This document shows, piece after piece, positions 19,120 through 29,400 of a stretch of 64,000 bases of DNA. The first letter of the stretch is position 1, and every line of letters starts with the position of its first letter. Both the position numbers and the translations under genes were made by a program. Under the pieces are notes generated by a model that searched no databases, was not told where the DNA came from, and saw only the letters and a program-made list of their open reading frames with translations. Origin of the DNA: CALMEE01 sp041748315 (GTDB lineage: Bacteria > Planctomycetota > Planctomycetia > Pirellulales > Pirellulaceae); NCBI GenBank assembly GCA_041748315.1, contig JBGTDM010000087.1, positions 1 to 64,000 on the forward strand, written 5' to 3'.

Positions 19120-20265
19120 TTATTCGTTTTCTCGACTTCCGGCAGAATGATCACGGGGCGAATCATCAACGGGAATCACAGTTGCGTCAACTTCTTTCGA
19201 CGGTTCTTCTGCTGACAAGTCCGGTTTGAGCGTCAATAACACGCGCGTGCCTCTGGCAGGGATATTGTCAGTGAACGCCTCAAACATCCAATTCCCTTCC
19301 ATATCGCTGCTTTCGATCGGCAGATCCATTGTCGCGATGGTAAAGTTAGAGACGCATACGAGCATTCCTGCATCACCACCGTAAAGCGTTTCACCTGTGT
19401 TAGGATCTTCCTGGGTAATACTCCCACCGAAAACCCAATCGATATGAAGCGCTTTTCGCGAAATTGAATTAAGGACCATCGACTTGGCATCGACCGTCTT
19501 CGGTTGGCCGTCTTCCAACCAGGTGACATCGATACGAATTTTTGTGCCGGAGGCTGGAACATACTCTGGATCGTAGCTGACAGGCGAGCCTACGACGGCT
19601 CCAACAGCCAGCAGTGCCGCATGGACGTTGAAAGCCGACGAGTTGACCGCTACAACCGACTCATGCTCTTTCAGAAAGGCAGGACAGGCGAACATCTCCA
19701 ATATACCGCGACGCAAACAAATCCGTCCGCCAACGACGACATGTTTACTTTTCATGTCCACCCAAATCTCTTCGTCTTGTGAAAGCCGTATCCACGACTC
19801 GTCAATCGGAGGCAGCACAGAATCACGTACGAGCCGATCTTCGACGTAATCGTCTTCGCTATAATCGTCCAGGGAATCCATTTCATCATCACCATCGAGC
19901 TCGACACCATCTTTTTTGAGCTCTGAGTCTTGCAATTGTGGACGGCCCTCATCCCGCCCTTCAAATGCAGTTGCGTCGCGGACATTTTTCGGTTGTTGCA
20001 AGATGATTGAATTCTGAGCGGACGATTCGCTTTCACCGCCCGTTGGCGCGGAATCAGGTGGACGCTTTGTTATGCTGTCCTCAATTTCATCGGAATCCGA
20101 AGCTTGTGATGCGGGCTTGCTGGACTGGGGAGCTTCAATCGCGTGATCGCGTGACGTGGATGGCACAGCCTGGCTTTGATCGGTATCATTTGCCGTTCGT
20201 TGGCAACCGCAAAGTAACACGCAAGCGATCATCGCAGTCAACTTCAGCAGATTTCGATCTAACAT
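19120..20265 (-). CDS. YdjY-domain lipoprotein with acidic linker
   Basis: 381 residues. An N-terminal hydrophobic stretch ends in the lipobox LLCGC (Cys about residue 21), so the protein should be lipid-anchored and exported. Residues about 25-150 are low-complexity and Ser/Asp/Glu rich, a flexible spacer. The C-terminal 220 residues match the planctomycete YdjY-type domain: KHVVVGGRICLRRGILEMFA, then EHESVVAVNSSAFNVHAALL and PEYVPASGT. YdjY-type proteins in other bacteria sit near ferredoxin-like or electron-transfer genes, but their activity is not known. ATG 20265 has AAAGAG upstream. The gene is monocistronic, with a terminator at 18977-19008. Confidence 0.78.
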   Translation of the reverse strand: MLDRNLLKLTAMIACVLLCGCQRTANDTDQSQAVPSTSRDHAIEAPQSSKPASQASDSDEIEDSITKRPPDSAPTGGESESSAQNSIILQQPKNVRDATAFEGRDEGRPQLQDSELKKDGVELDGDDEMDSLDDYSEDDYVEDRLVRDSVLPPIDESWIRLSQDEEIWVDMKSKHVVVGGRICLRRGILEMFACPAFLKEHESVVAVNSSAFNVHAALLAVGAVVGSPVSYDPEYVPASGTKIRIDVTWLEDGQPKTVDAKSMVLNSISRKALHIDWVFGGSITQEDPNTGETLYGGDAGMLVCVSNFTIATMDLPIESSDMEGNWMFEAFTDNIPARGTRVLLTLKPDLSAEEPSKEVDATVIPVDDSPRDHSAGSRENE

Positions 20266-20574
20266 AAAAACTCTTTCTTCGTCTAAGTCGAAAAGCCATG
20301 CACAAACGGTTGGCGAACAGACAAGTGGCTAAATACAAACAGCGTGTTTCATTCATGATTCTACGCAACTTCATTGTTCACTCAACCTGAAAACATTTTT
20401 TCGCGGCGGGTTCGTATCGTCACCGAAAAGGTGCTACCGGCGAATGGGGTATTTCTTAACATCGCCGAGTTCGCATGGTAGATGCGAATTGCGAGCTTAT
20501 TCCAACACCAGTCGTTTCAGGTATGCACTTGACCATCCATAACCACAACCCGATGCCGAAACAAAATAGCACCA
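20266..20574. other. Intergenic region of about 310 bases
   Basis: It lies between the YdjY lipoprotein start and the ispH stop, both on the minus strand. It should contain the lipoprotein promoter. I saw no convincing terminator for ispH and no RNA gene or repeat. The short plus-strand ORF at 20475-20729 runs into the antisense of ispH and looks spurious. Confidence 0.4.
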
Positions 20575-21510
20575 TCAAGATTGCGCCAAATTTCGGAGTA
20601 CTTTCGGTAGAGGGAATTGGACACTCTCACTTCTCACCTCGCGCACTTCAACATCGGCGTCGTAACGATGCTCCAACCATTCGATGCATTGTTGAACGAC
20701 GGTTTCCGGTGCGCTGGCACCAGCGGTAACGAGTACGGTTTTCGTGTCAGCAAACCATTCCGGTCGCAGATCCAAAGGACCATCGATAAGATACGCTGGA
20801 ATCCCGACATCGTTGGCAAGTTCACGCAATCGTTGGCTATTGGAACTGTTTTGACTTCCTAGCACAACACAGATGTCGGCTTCCTTCGCTAAACTGCGAA
20901 CCGCTTCCTGCCGATTCTGTGTCGCATAACAGATATCATCTTTTGGCGGACTAACAAGACTCGGATATTTTGATCGCAATCGCTCAATAATTCGATTGGC
21001 GTCATCGACAGATAATGTCGTCTGAGTCAGATAGGCAACCCTGGAATCAAGCGGCACGGTCAGGCGATCGACGTCCTCGACCGATTCGACCAGAATCATT
21101 GCGTCCGGTGCTTCGCCCATCGTGCCAATGACTTCATCGTGGCCATCGTGACCAATTAGAAAAATCGTATACCCTTCTTTGGCATACTTGATCGCCTCGA
21201 GATGGACCTTCGTGACCAGTGGGCAAGTGGCATCGATGGCATTGAGTTTTCGCTGTCTTGCGATTGCACGAATTTCTGGGGAGATTCCATGAGCGGAAAA
21301 CAACAAGTTCGCCCCCATTGGAACTTCCGCCAAATCATCGACAAAGATTGCACCACGATTGGTGAATGAACGCACAACGTATTGATTATGAACGATCTCA
21401 TGATAGACGTAGATTGGCGTTCCGAACGCTTGAATTGCAAGATCAAGGCTATCGATCGCCATATGAACGCCCGCACAAAATCCTCGCGGACTGGCCAAAA
21501 GCACTTTCAT
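20575..21510 (-). CDS. ispH: 4-hydroxy-3-methylbut-2-enyl diphosphate reductase (IspH/LytB)
   Basis: 311 residues. It catalyses the last step of the MEP pathway, reducing HMBPP to IPP and DMAPP with a [4Fe-4S] cluster. The three cluster cysteines are seen in SPRGFCAGV (residue about 12), DATCPLVTKVH (about 95) and DDICYATQNRQ (about 195). The conserved His is in IYVYHEIVHN and the Glu/Thr region is YLTQTTLSVDD. I chose ATG 21510 because GGAGGAA lies directly upstream; an in-frame TTG four codons earlier overlaps that site. It connects to dxs and ispA at 59-62 kb as part of isoprenoid synthesis. Confidence 0.95.
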   Translation of the reverse strand: MKVLLASPRGFCAGVHMAIDSLDLAIQAFGTPIYVYHEIVHNQYVVRSFTNRGAIFVDDLAEVPMGANLLFSAHGISPEIRAIARQRKLNAIDATCPLVTKVHLEAIKYAKEGYTIFLIGHDGHDEVIGTMGEAPDAMILVESVEDVDRLTVPLDSRVAYLTQTTLSVDDANRIIERLRSKYPSLVSPPKDDICYATQNRQEAVRSLAKEADICVVLGSQNSSNSQRLRELANDVGIPAYLIDGPLDLRPEWFADTKTVLVTAGASAPETVVQQCIEWLEHRYDADVEVREVRSESVQFPLPKVLRNLAQS

Positions 21511-21974
21511 AAATTCCTCCAACTCGTATCATAGTCGACCGCAGGCAGTCCGGCGAGGTAACGTGTTGTTTTTGAGAGTTAATTGGATCGAAACCGTGTG
21601 AATCTATTTTTTGTAAGTCGCCACTCGTTGTCAGCCGATACGGGGGGTAACAACGCAACGGAATCCAGTGTTTATTGTTTGTGTCGCGAGTTTCGCTGTC
21701 AATGCAATTCAATGCTCAACTTCGGAAGAGTTCCTGATGGTCTGCAATGCCGACGTAGGTTTCGATTCGTAGTTCCTCTAGACCCATCGACCGAACCTAC
21801 AATTCAGTTGACCACTCATGTGGCTGCATGGCAAAAACCTCGCACGTGATCCGTACCTGACCGCAGCTTCGACGCCATGAATTGATTGGGCCGAGATCGG
21901 TCTCATCGGGAGTACCGAAGCTTGATAAAAATCGTTAGAATAGGTCGCCATCGCGTAGGAAGGAAGAAATTGAA
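21511..21974. other. Divergent intergenic region of about 460 bases
   Basis: It lies between ispH (minus) and the prenyl-synthase-like gene (plus), so it should hold both promoters. The minus-strand ORF at 21778-22467 overlaps the plus-strand gene for most of its length and has no recognisable product. AGGAAGGAAG just before 21975 is a good ribosome-binding site for the plus gene. No hairpin with a T-run or repeat was seen. Confidence 0.4.
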
Positions 21975-22898
21975 ATGCCAGGCACCAACGAATCGATCCA
22001 ATCAAAACCTGTTTCCCTGTCCGAAAGCAATCATGTATGCGATCAGTTGACTCGCAAACATTTTCGTGACTATCGTTGGGTCGTTGGCAACCTGCCTCGG
22101 GAGCAACGCGACCAGGTTTTTGCATTGACGGCCTATTTGACGCGAGCCCTTGAACTGATGGACTCGCAAGTCTCGGCAATCGCTCGACGAGACGAATGGC
22201 AGGAATGGCGTGATCAAGTTCGTGATGGATTGCGTAACAATTTTCGATTGCCGGAGTTGCCTGCGATTGTCGACGCCGTGAATCGGCTTGAAATTCCGCG
22301 CGAGTATCTATTCGATGTGCAGGCGGGAGTCGAATTAGCGATCCGCTGCAAGAAATTTGAGGCATTCGACCAATGGATGCAAATGGCATCGCGAATTGGT
22401 GGATCAATGATGCTCGCCATGGTGCATGTCCTCGGTTTCGAAAAGCCGGGATTTGAGGAAGCTGCAATGGCTTGTGGCGAGGCTTTTTTTCTGGTGCAAC
22501 TCATGGATGAAATGGGAAATGGATTCCATAATCTGATGCTGTATGCACCACGCATGATCGCGAGAAACTGTAACGTCCATTTGGAAGGTATCAATCCGAA
22601 AAATCCTGGTGTGGAATATGCTCGATTTATTCGATCCTTGACTGCCCGAATCGAGCCAAAATTCGAACAGGGTGGGAAACTCGTTAACTTCATGTCGTTC
22701 GACGGTAAGCGAGTCATCCGATCACTGGTGGCCATCCACTGGCAGATGTTCGTTAAAATGAAACAACACCCGGAATTCGTATTGCAACGGCGACATCAAT
22801 TAAGTGCAAAAGAGATGTTGCAGTTGCGGTTTAAACATTTGATGGGCCTGGAGGGGCACGTGCCGGTGATCCATGAAGGATCGTCCAACCATCATTGA
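21975..22898 (+). CDS. Squalene/phytoene-synthase-like protein with degenerate active-site motifs
   Basis: 307 residues. The overall layout fits head-to-head prenyl synthases: FRDYRWVVGNLPREQRDQVF near the start (family: SF..A...LP...R....LYAY.R), AYLTRALELMDSQ, FDVQAGVELAIRCKKFEAFD, then GEAFFLVQLMDEMGN...LMLYAPRMI (family: G.A.QLTNILRD...YLP). In this last motif the expected N...RD is replaced by D...GN, and the first motif has E...D rather than DxxxD. Two Mg-diphosphate-binding sites are therefore altered, so normal squalene or phytoene synthesis is doubtful. It may be a diverged enzyme or a non-catalytic homologue. Good Shine-Dalgarno before ATG. A small membrane protein gene follows 46 bases later. 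Confidence 0.68.
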   Translation: MPGTNESIQSKPVSLSESNHVCDQLTRKHFRDYRWVVGNLPREQRDQVFALTAYLTRALELMDSQVSAIARRDEWQEWRDQVRDGLRNNFRLPELPAIVDAVNRLEIPREYLFDVQAGVELAIRCKKFEAFDQWMQMASRIGGSMMLAMVHVLGFEKPGFEEAAMACGEAFFLVQLMDEMGNGFHNLMLYAPRMIARNCNVHLEGINPKNPGVEYARFIRSLTARIEPKFEQGGKLVNFMSFDGKRVIRSLVAIHWQMFVKMKQHPEFVLQRRHQLSAKEMLQLRFKHLMGLEGHVPVIHEGSSNHH

Positions 22899-22944
22899 AG
22901 TGCCAAGTTCATCTTCGATTAATCTAAAACCAAAAATAGAAATC

Positions 22945-23097
22945 ATGCCGAAATTTTTGAGTGTTGTGATCGTATCCTTAATTCTGGGGATCGCCTGTGG
23001 TTGGGTGCTTTTTGCATTGGTTTATTTTAATGTCGATGAAACATTTGAGCCTCGAAACCCAGCAGCGACCTCGAACGAGTTTCGTCCATCGGAATAG
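22945..23097 (+). CDS. Small single-pass membrane protein
   Basis: 50 residues from ATG 22945. One hydrophobic segment (FLSVVIVSLILGIACGWVLF) follows MPK and precedes a short polar tail (ETFEPRNPAATSNEF). The frame is open from 22873, overlapping the previous gene, but the membrane segment fits the shorter start better. No homologue recognised. It could be a small subunit of the downstream exported cytochrome, or an unrelated anchor. Only the clean membrane topology and the position between two plus-strand genes support it as real. Confidence 0.45.
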   Translation: MPKFLSVVIVSLILGIACGWVLFALVYFNVDETFEPRNPAATSNEFRPSE

Positions 23098-23370
23098 AAA
23101 CAGATCAAGTCGTTTCGCCTCGCGACGATAGCAATTGCGTAAAATCATTACGGAATGTGCAAAGTTCGGAGTTTACCAGATCGAACAAAATCATTATGCT
23201 GAAGAGGCATCTAGACGTTTCATCAGTGGTTTCGGTGACAATCGCTGAGGAACCTGCGATTTAATGGTTTCTTGCCATGTTTCAGGTTGGGGAAGTTTTC
23301 CGATATCCTCGCTTGTCGGCGAACCGCAATTGGAAATCTGGATAGGCATTCGCATCGATCTCTCAATTTC

Positions 23371-25029
23371 ATGGAATGGACTACTTCAATGATTGCGAAG
23401 TATTGGTGGTTTCCGTTGTGCATCAGTTGTTTATCATTAGCAGTGCTTGGGCAACTGACTCATTCACCGCATGGCGGAATCTCCGAATTGGCGGAGTGTT
23501 TTCTCTCCGCCGATACGGCACGAAACCAAGGTCCTCGTTATCGATCTGATGCCAGCCCTGAATCCCAAGATCAAGACGATGAAGCCAGGCAGGTTGAGCG
23601 AACCGATCCGCATCTGTTCGTCGATTGGCCCAATCCCGATTTTGTGCTGTTTGTATCGGGACGGCAACACGGATACATCGAACCTTGTGGTTGTACGGGA
23701 TTGGAAAACCAAAAAGGTGGCTTGATGCGACGACATCAATTCATGAAAGAATTAAAACAAAAAAACTGGCCTGTTGTCCCAATCGACACCGGTAACCAGA
23801 TTCGGCGTTTCGGAATTCAGCCCAGTTTGAAACTTGGTAAAACCTATGAAGCCCTTTGTCAAATCATGAATTACCAAGCGATCGGGTTTGGTCCTGATGA
23901 TCTAAAGCTACCAGCAACGGATATCCTGCAAAACATGCTCAATGGCCAAGGGATCACCAATCCATTTGTCTCCGCAAACGTTGTTTTTCTTGATTCCAAC
24001 GAGTTCACCACCCCCTACCGGATCATTGAAGTTGCTGGCAAGCGAATTTTTGTCACGATGGTACTGGGCGACGAACATCTCGAAAATATACGGTCAGCGG
24101 ATTTGACCGTTAGCGCAGTAACGCCCGCTCTCAACAGACTCGTTCCAGTCATTGCCGCCGAGGCTTGTGACGCATCCGTACTGGTTGCATTCACTTCGCT
24201 GGAAAATAGCGAGGCAATCGCAAAGCAGTTCCCGCATTTTGATTTGTTAGTAACTTGTGGCGGAGCCGGTGAACCGACACTCGTTCCCGAGCGCATTCAG
24301 GTCAATGACCACGTTACCCAGATGATTCAAGTTGGCTCCAAGGGAATGTACGTCGGAGTTGTAGGTTTCTTTGCCAATGATTCGACACCAATCCGTTATC
24401 AACGAGTTCCCATGGATGATCGGTTCCAGGACTCTGATGAGATCATCAAGGTGTTTATCGACTATCAAAAACAACTGGAGGGCCTTGGACTGGACGGCTT
24501 GAGTGTCAAGCCGATCTCCCATCCATCGGGACGACGGTTTATTGGTAGTGAAGCTTGTTATGATTGCCATGACGAAGAATGGGAAATCTGGCGACATGGA
24601 ATCGATATGGATGAGGATGAAATTGGACCCCATTGGCGAGCGACACTTGACTTGACGGAACCCACGCAACGAGTCTTCGTCCAGCGCCACTTCGATCCGG
24701 AATGTTTGAGTTGCCATGTGACCGGCTGGAATCCACAACACTATTATCCGTACTTGTCTGGATACTTGTCACTGAAGGACGAACTGCTTCATGGAAATGG
24801 TTGTGAGAACTGCCACGGACCAGGTTACGAGCATGTCATGGCCGAAATGGGTGAAATGTCCGCATCAGAGCAGGAAATTGAGCTTTTTCGCCGAGAACTG
24901 CGAGTGACATTGGATGAAGCTCGTGAATCACTCTGCGTTCAATGTCATGATCTGGATAATAGCCCAGACTTCCACCACGAGGGTGGGTTCGATGAGTATT
25001 GGTCCAAAGTTAAACATGGCGGTGAATAA
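23371..25029 (+). CDS. Exported metallophosphatase-like protein fused to a tetraheme cytochrome c554-like domain
   Basis: 552 residues. A signal sequence (MIAKYWWFPLCISCLSLAVL) is followed by a linker and then an N-terminal domain of about 290 residues with the calcineurin/5'-nucleotidase-like layout: FVSGRQHGYIEPCGC, VVPIDTGNQIRRF, and MNYQAIGFGPDDL in place of the usual GNHE. The C-terminal domain has four CxxCH haem sites, CYDCH (residue 396), CLSCH (445), CENCH (478) and CVQCH (522), as in cytochrome c554-type proteins. The metal ligands of the first domain look altered, so hydrolase activity is uncertain. It is expected in the periplasm. Start at ATG 23371 or 23389; the frame is open to 23272. 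Confidence 0.8.
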   Translation: MEWTTSMIAKYWWFPLCISCLSLAVLGQLTHSPHGGISELAECFLSADTARNQGPRYRSDASPESQDQDDEARQVERTDPHLFVDWPNPDFVLFVSGRQHGYIEPCGCTGLENQKGGLMRRHQFMKELKQKNWPVVPIDTGNQIRRFGIQPSLKLGKTYEALCQIMNYQAIGFGPDDLKLPATDILQNMLNGQGITNPFVSANVVFLDSNEFTTPYRIIEVAGKRIFVTMVLGDEHLENIRSADLTVSAVTPALNRLVPVIAAEACDASVLVAFTSLENSEAIAKQFPHFDLLVTCGGAGEPTLVPERIQVNDHVTQMIQVGSKGMYVGVVGFFANDSTPIRYQRVPMDDRFQDSDEIIKVFIDYQKQLEGLGLDGLSVKPISHPSGRRFIGSEACYDCHDEEWEIWRHGIDMDEDEIGPHWRATLDLTEPTQRVFVQRHFDPECLSCHVTGWNPQHYYPYLSGYLSLKDELLHGNGCENCHGPGYEHVMAEMGEMSASEQEIELFRRELRVTLDEARESLCVQCHDLDNSPDFHHEGGFDEYWSKVKHGGE

Positions 25030-25293
25030 TCTGGATTATCAAATTGGTCTGGAGGTTGACTCGAATTGATCGCTGTTCTGACGCACGAGTTCCCTGTTGA
25101 GTGAGGACTTTTTTCTCTAATAAATCCTTCTGGCGGTTTCAGCTTATTGATCTCCAACCATCGATACAATTTCGCATTTGTTCGCGAGAAATATCGTGCG
25201 AATCATCGGTTTCGATACTGATTCCGATTACGTTCGATGGACCGTAGCACGTGCCCAAGTCCGCAATATTCGGTATAATTGCCGTCAGGTGTC

Positions 25294-25432
25294 TTAGCCC
25301 TACAACGCCGGCTCGATGAAAAGCTGTAGGCCAGCCTTTCCAGGCTGACGCCGTTTACCTGGTTTGTGCCAAACCGGGAGGATTGGGTCAGCCTGGAAAG
25401 GCTGACGTACATGCCTTGCGCTGTAGGATTAG
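25294..25432. repeat. Dispersed palindromic repeat family 2, copy 1
   Basis: This 139-base element has a near-identical partner at 31383-31522, with roughly ten differences by eye. It contains two hairpin cores in opposite orientation (CAGCCTTTCCAGGCTG and CAGCCTGGAAAGGCTG) about 45 bases apart. Its outer ends are imperfect inverted repeats (TTAGCCCTACA...TGTAGGATTA). The arrangement resembles a REPIN, but the core differs from the GTTGGAGTT family near 38 kb. It sits in the 25030-25580 gap, upstream of pcm; the rest of that gap shows nothing recognisable. Confidence 0.85.
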
Positions 25433-25580
25433 CTGACCTTTGGATTGGCAACCAAAGAACTTCCGCTGGAGAAACTGTCAGCAAATCCTGTTTTATCGAA
25501 TAACATTTCCGCATCCAGTCCAATGTCTGGAATTCATTTGACGCCCTCCGTAATTCGATTTTGAAATGGAGATCATCACC

Positions 25581-26390
25581 ATGTTTAAGAACTTGGTCAT
25601 TTTGTGGCTCATCGTGGCATCCATCGGCTGCACAAAATCCGAAGACGTCAGTCAACGGGGCCCTGAGATGAAAGGTGAAACAATTGCGAACAGCTCTCGC
25701 TCCGAACATGACTCGGTCATTGACAAACACTCCAGTAATTCTTTAATTGAGGACTCCGTCCACCAGCAGGCCAGGCAAAAGATGATTGAATTAGATTTGC
25801 GATCTCGCGGCATTCGTGATCAACGTGTGCTCAACAGTATTGAGCAAGTGCCACGTCATCTGTTCGTCGACCCGGAATATAAGCAGCAAGCCTATGATGA
25901 CAATCCTTTGCCCATCGGATATGGCCAGACGATTTCCCAACCCTATATTGTGGCTTTGATGACTGAATTGGTCGAACCCAAGCCAACTCACCGCGCTTTG
26001 GATATAGGAACCGGAAGTGGTTATCAGGCAGCCGTATTGTCTGGCTTGGTCAAAGAAGTTTACAGTATTGAAATTGTTGAACCATTGGCCAACGCTTCGT
26101 CGCAACGACTCCGCGATCTCAACTACGGGAATGTTGCGGTCCGTCATGGTGACGGCTACCAGGGATGGGTGGACAAGGCACCGTTCGATATCATCATCGT
26201 CGCCGCAGCACCCGATCATGTACCGGAACCCCTGGTCGAACAACTTGCGCCGGGAGGAAAAATGGTGATTCCTGTCGGCGATACCTATCAGGAGCTCCTT
26301 CTGATCGAAAAACTCGCAGACGGTACCACCCGCAAAACCACGATCGCGCCCGTCGCGTTTGTTCCCATGACTGGCGAAGCGCAAAAGTAA
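25581..26390 (+). CDS. pcm: Protein-L-isoaspartate O-methyltransferase with lipoprotein-like export signal
   Basis: 269 residues. It repairs isoaspartyl residues in aged proteins by methyl transfer from SAM. The core is typical: RSRGIRDQRVLNSIEQVPRH, YDDNPLPIGYGQTISQPYIV (family hallmark), DIGTGSGYQAAVLS (SAM motif I) and DIIIVAAAPDHVPEPLVEQL. Unusually, the protein begins with MFKNLVILWLIVASIGCTKS, a signal peptide followed by Cys at residue 17, and a Ser/Glu spacer of about 45 residues. It may therefore be exported and lipid-anchored. Ser at -3 is atypical for a lipobox, so this is not certain. ATG 25581 is preferred (TGGAGA upstream) over 25566. Repeat copy 1 lies about 150 bases upstream. 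Confidence 0.85.
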   Translation: MFKNLVILWLIVASIGCTKSEDVSQRGPEMKGETIANSSRSEHDSVIDKHSSNSLIEDSVHQQARQKMIELDLRSRGIRDQRVLNSIEQVPRHLFVDPEYKQQAYDDNPLPIGYGQTISQPYIVALMTELVEPKPTHRALDIGTGSGYQAAVLSGLVKEVYSIEIVEPLANASSQRLRDLNYGNVAVRHGDGYQGWVDKAPFDIIIVAAAPDHVPEPLVEQLAPGGKMVIPVGDTYQELLLIEKLADGTTRKTTIAPVAFVPMTGEAQK

Positions 26391-26493
26391 CCATGACGTA
26401 CCGGTGTCCGGCAACCGCGTACAGAATTTATTTGGAGTTCCGATCCTTTTGAACCGCTGCAAAAAAGTAAAGTACTGTGCAATTAAGCGAGGG

Positions 26494-29400
26494 CTATCTG
26501 AGAATCGGTGGCGAATCGCTCAGCGGTTCGGTCGATAGTGTGACCGGTCGAAAAATTCCACCAGCACCGAACCAGTCATACACGGCAACGGCAATTTGTA
26601 TCGTTTCACCAGCCTGAACAAATCGCGAAATATCCAAACTGATTCTCTTATCAAACGCCGTTTCGCGCGTTTCAATATCGCCAACCGCACCTACAATTTC
26701 ACCATTGACATAGATGTCGGCATAGTCGTCGATTCCCGTAAAATTCAAATACGTAGTCGATGACGACCATTCATCTGAAATCTCGACTTGAATTCGATAC
26801 CAAGCCCAATAGTCAAGATCCGCATAACCTTGCCCCTCCCAATGACGGTCGGCGCGAATTTGTGCCCATGCATTGTCGTCAAAATCCACCGCAAACCAAC
26901 TTTGCGCCCGACCGACCTCATCCGGGTCCGGTCGAAATTGCCAAAGACGTTGGTGGAGCGGGATCGCTTGCCTCTCCAGTTCGGCCGTTAAAAGAGCCAG
27001 GTTCTCCATCCGCTCAATCCGATTGATGGCCGTGGGGTACGATCTTTGACGCAATTCTTCATTCCATTGATTCGCCAGCCAATGACCAACTGAATTAGTA
27101 TCTCCCCATAGTTTTAAAGTACTGACCAACAACTCGCCTGACTCCCCGACACCCATTCGAAATACAAGCCCGTGCGTTTTGACCTCGCGTCGATCGTGAT
27201 TGTCCCATAACAAGAGAAGGGGATCCGTACGATGCAGGTAGTGATCCATCTCAGGAACGACTGGCCCTGCCAGGTCAAAATGTTGCAACTCACTGAACAT
27301 GGTTTCTAATGGACTGGCTTCGTTGGCGTCGGATTGAAAGGGTAACATCCAGTGGGCATCAGGTCGCAACGTCGCCAAAGAACCGCGTAGAAACCAATGT
27401 TCGGATACGGGAAGGCTCCCCTCTTTGCCATCTGGCATCATCCATATCTTCCCGCCACGCTCAAGGAAACCCAACAGAGCGGAATCGAGTCGACGGGTAA
27501 GAACAACCTGATCGAGTTCATAGTCATCGGTGACTCGATCATCGGGAATTTTAAGTAACGTTGCCAGTTCACGCGCGGACTCGTGAACCAATACTCCCGA
27601 AAAAGACGCGGCGGTCATTCGAGGAAATACCCAGATCGACCATTCGTTGGTTACCTCACGGGTTCTTTCATCAATCGCTTGCCGTGCTTGATCAACGTGC
27701 CGGGCATCGGTTAACCAAGTCGCTCGAATCAACCAACGTTCCGGCTTCAAAACATCAGGAAGCGTCCAGTCCAGTGTATAGCGCACACGAAAATCATCGT
27801 CTTTCTGGGGCCCTTGCGAGATTCGAATCTCCACAGGTTCATATCCTGGTTTCTGGAGTTCGACGTGTAGACGTCCTCTTTCAATCGTGCCGGGATCTCC
27901 AGCCGTAACAACATGAATCGTCGACTCCGTTCGATCGTTAGCAAAAAAACTGCGACGATCGCTCTCGGTCACAAGCAGCAACATCGTATCACCTTGAAAC
28001 TTCCAATCGGCCGGAGTATTTTTTGGCTGGTCTTCAAAGTCAATTAACCCCATCGCCGCCTTTGGAAAGTCACGAATGACACTGACGACATATCCACCAT
28101 ATTGAACTTCACGACGATAAGTCTCGATCTGGTATTTGCGCATCAACATCCCGTACCGAATTGACAACGGCAACAATAAGGCCGGATCAAAGCTCCTCGA
28201 ACGACGTTTGGCCAATGCGTCGACCGATTCCTGCCAACGGAGGTTGTCCGCAACAAACCAGGGACCATGTGCCGGTGAGCTGTTTGCGAACTCCAACATC
28301 TTTGGAGTGGGAATCGTCCAGGAATCCGCAGCGATCGCTTCGCCCAACATCAGGGGCTTGGTCTCCCGTTCGGCGATGTAGCTGCGCAGTCGATCAAGCG
28401 TTTGCACCCAGGTGTGATTGTTGCCGTAGGGATGATCGTCGAAAAAATCGTACACTCGATTCCAGGAGATCCAACTGCTGTCGTCGACAACGATGGCTCC
28501 GGGTACATAAGCTTTGCACAAGTCATACAGAGCCTGAATCACTGACAGTTCGGCACTGGGCCCGGTTTCACAGGTCAAACTTCGCAGGACAACGCTGGGA
28601 TGGTTACGATCAAACTGGAAAAACTCCGCGTACTCGCGTCGCAATTCCTCAAGATGTTTGCCGTCCAACCGCGGATGCCAAGTTGGATACTCGATCCAAG
28701 CCAGCATTCCCATCTCGTCGCATAATTCCAAGTACCGTTTGGGGGGGATCCAAAGGCAAAACTTCATCATGTTAAACCCGCGCTGCTGAGCGAATTCAAT
28801 CTCCCGCCGCATCCACGCTTCGTCGAGACTCGGTGCAACACTTGGCGGAGCATAACCCCAATTGAGCACTCCTCGGAGAATGATTGAATCTCCGTTGATT
28901 AAAAACCGATCGCCGTCCGTCACGATCGTGCACCAGCCACTGTTCACAATCACGTTGTCCAAGACACGTCCAGCTACAGCGGTACGGGACGCGCCAACAC
29001 CGCTCTTGCCGGGGTTAGTGTCAAGCAATTCGACTGCAATTTCGTACAATTTTGGATGATTTGGCGACCAGCGTTCAGCCTCAAACGGTAGTTGCACATC
29101 GGCAGAGAATACTCGTTCAACATAGCCACTTTCCTGGGAACCAATCACCCATGGAACCTCGCCGTCGTTTGGCAAAATCTTGGCTGAAATAATTTGTGCA
29201 GTCTGCCAATCTTGACTTGATCGACCCCTTACTAAAGGCTTTTCCCGGATCGAAATACGGCCGTTGAAATCAGCTTCGGGGAGACTGGAAAAAGGTATCG
29301 CCACCTGTATGCGATCGGATTCTAACCACTGTATGTGAGCCGCATCGGCAATCAGAAATTGCGGCGATTCAGTAAGCCAAGCCTTGACCGGTTGCCACAA

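Noticed and set aside
21778..22467. A 229-codon minus-strand ORF
   Set aside because: It overlaps the ribosome-binding site and two-thirds of the prenyl-synthase-like gene and has no recognisable motifs.
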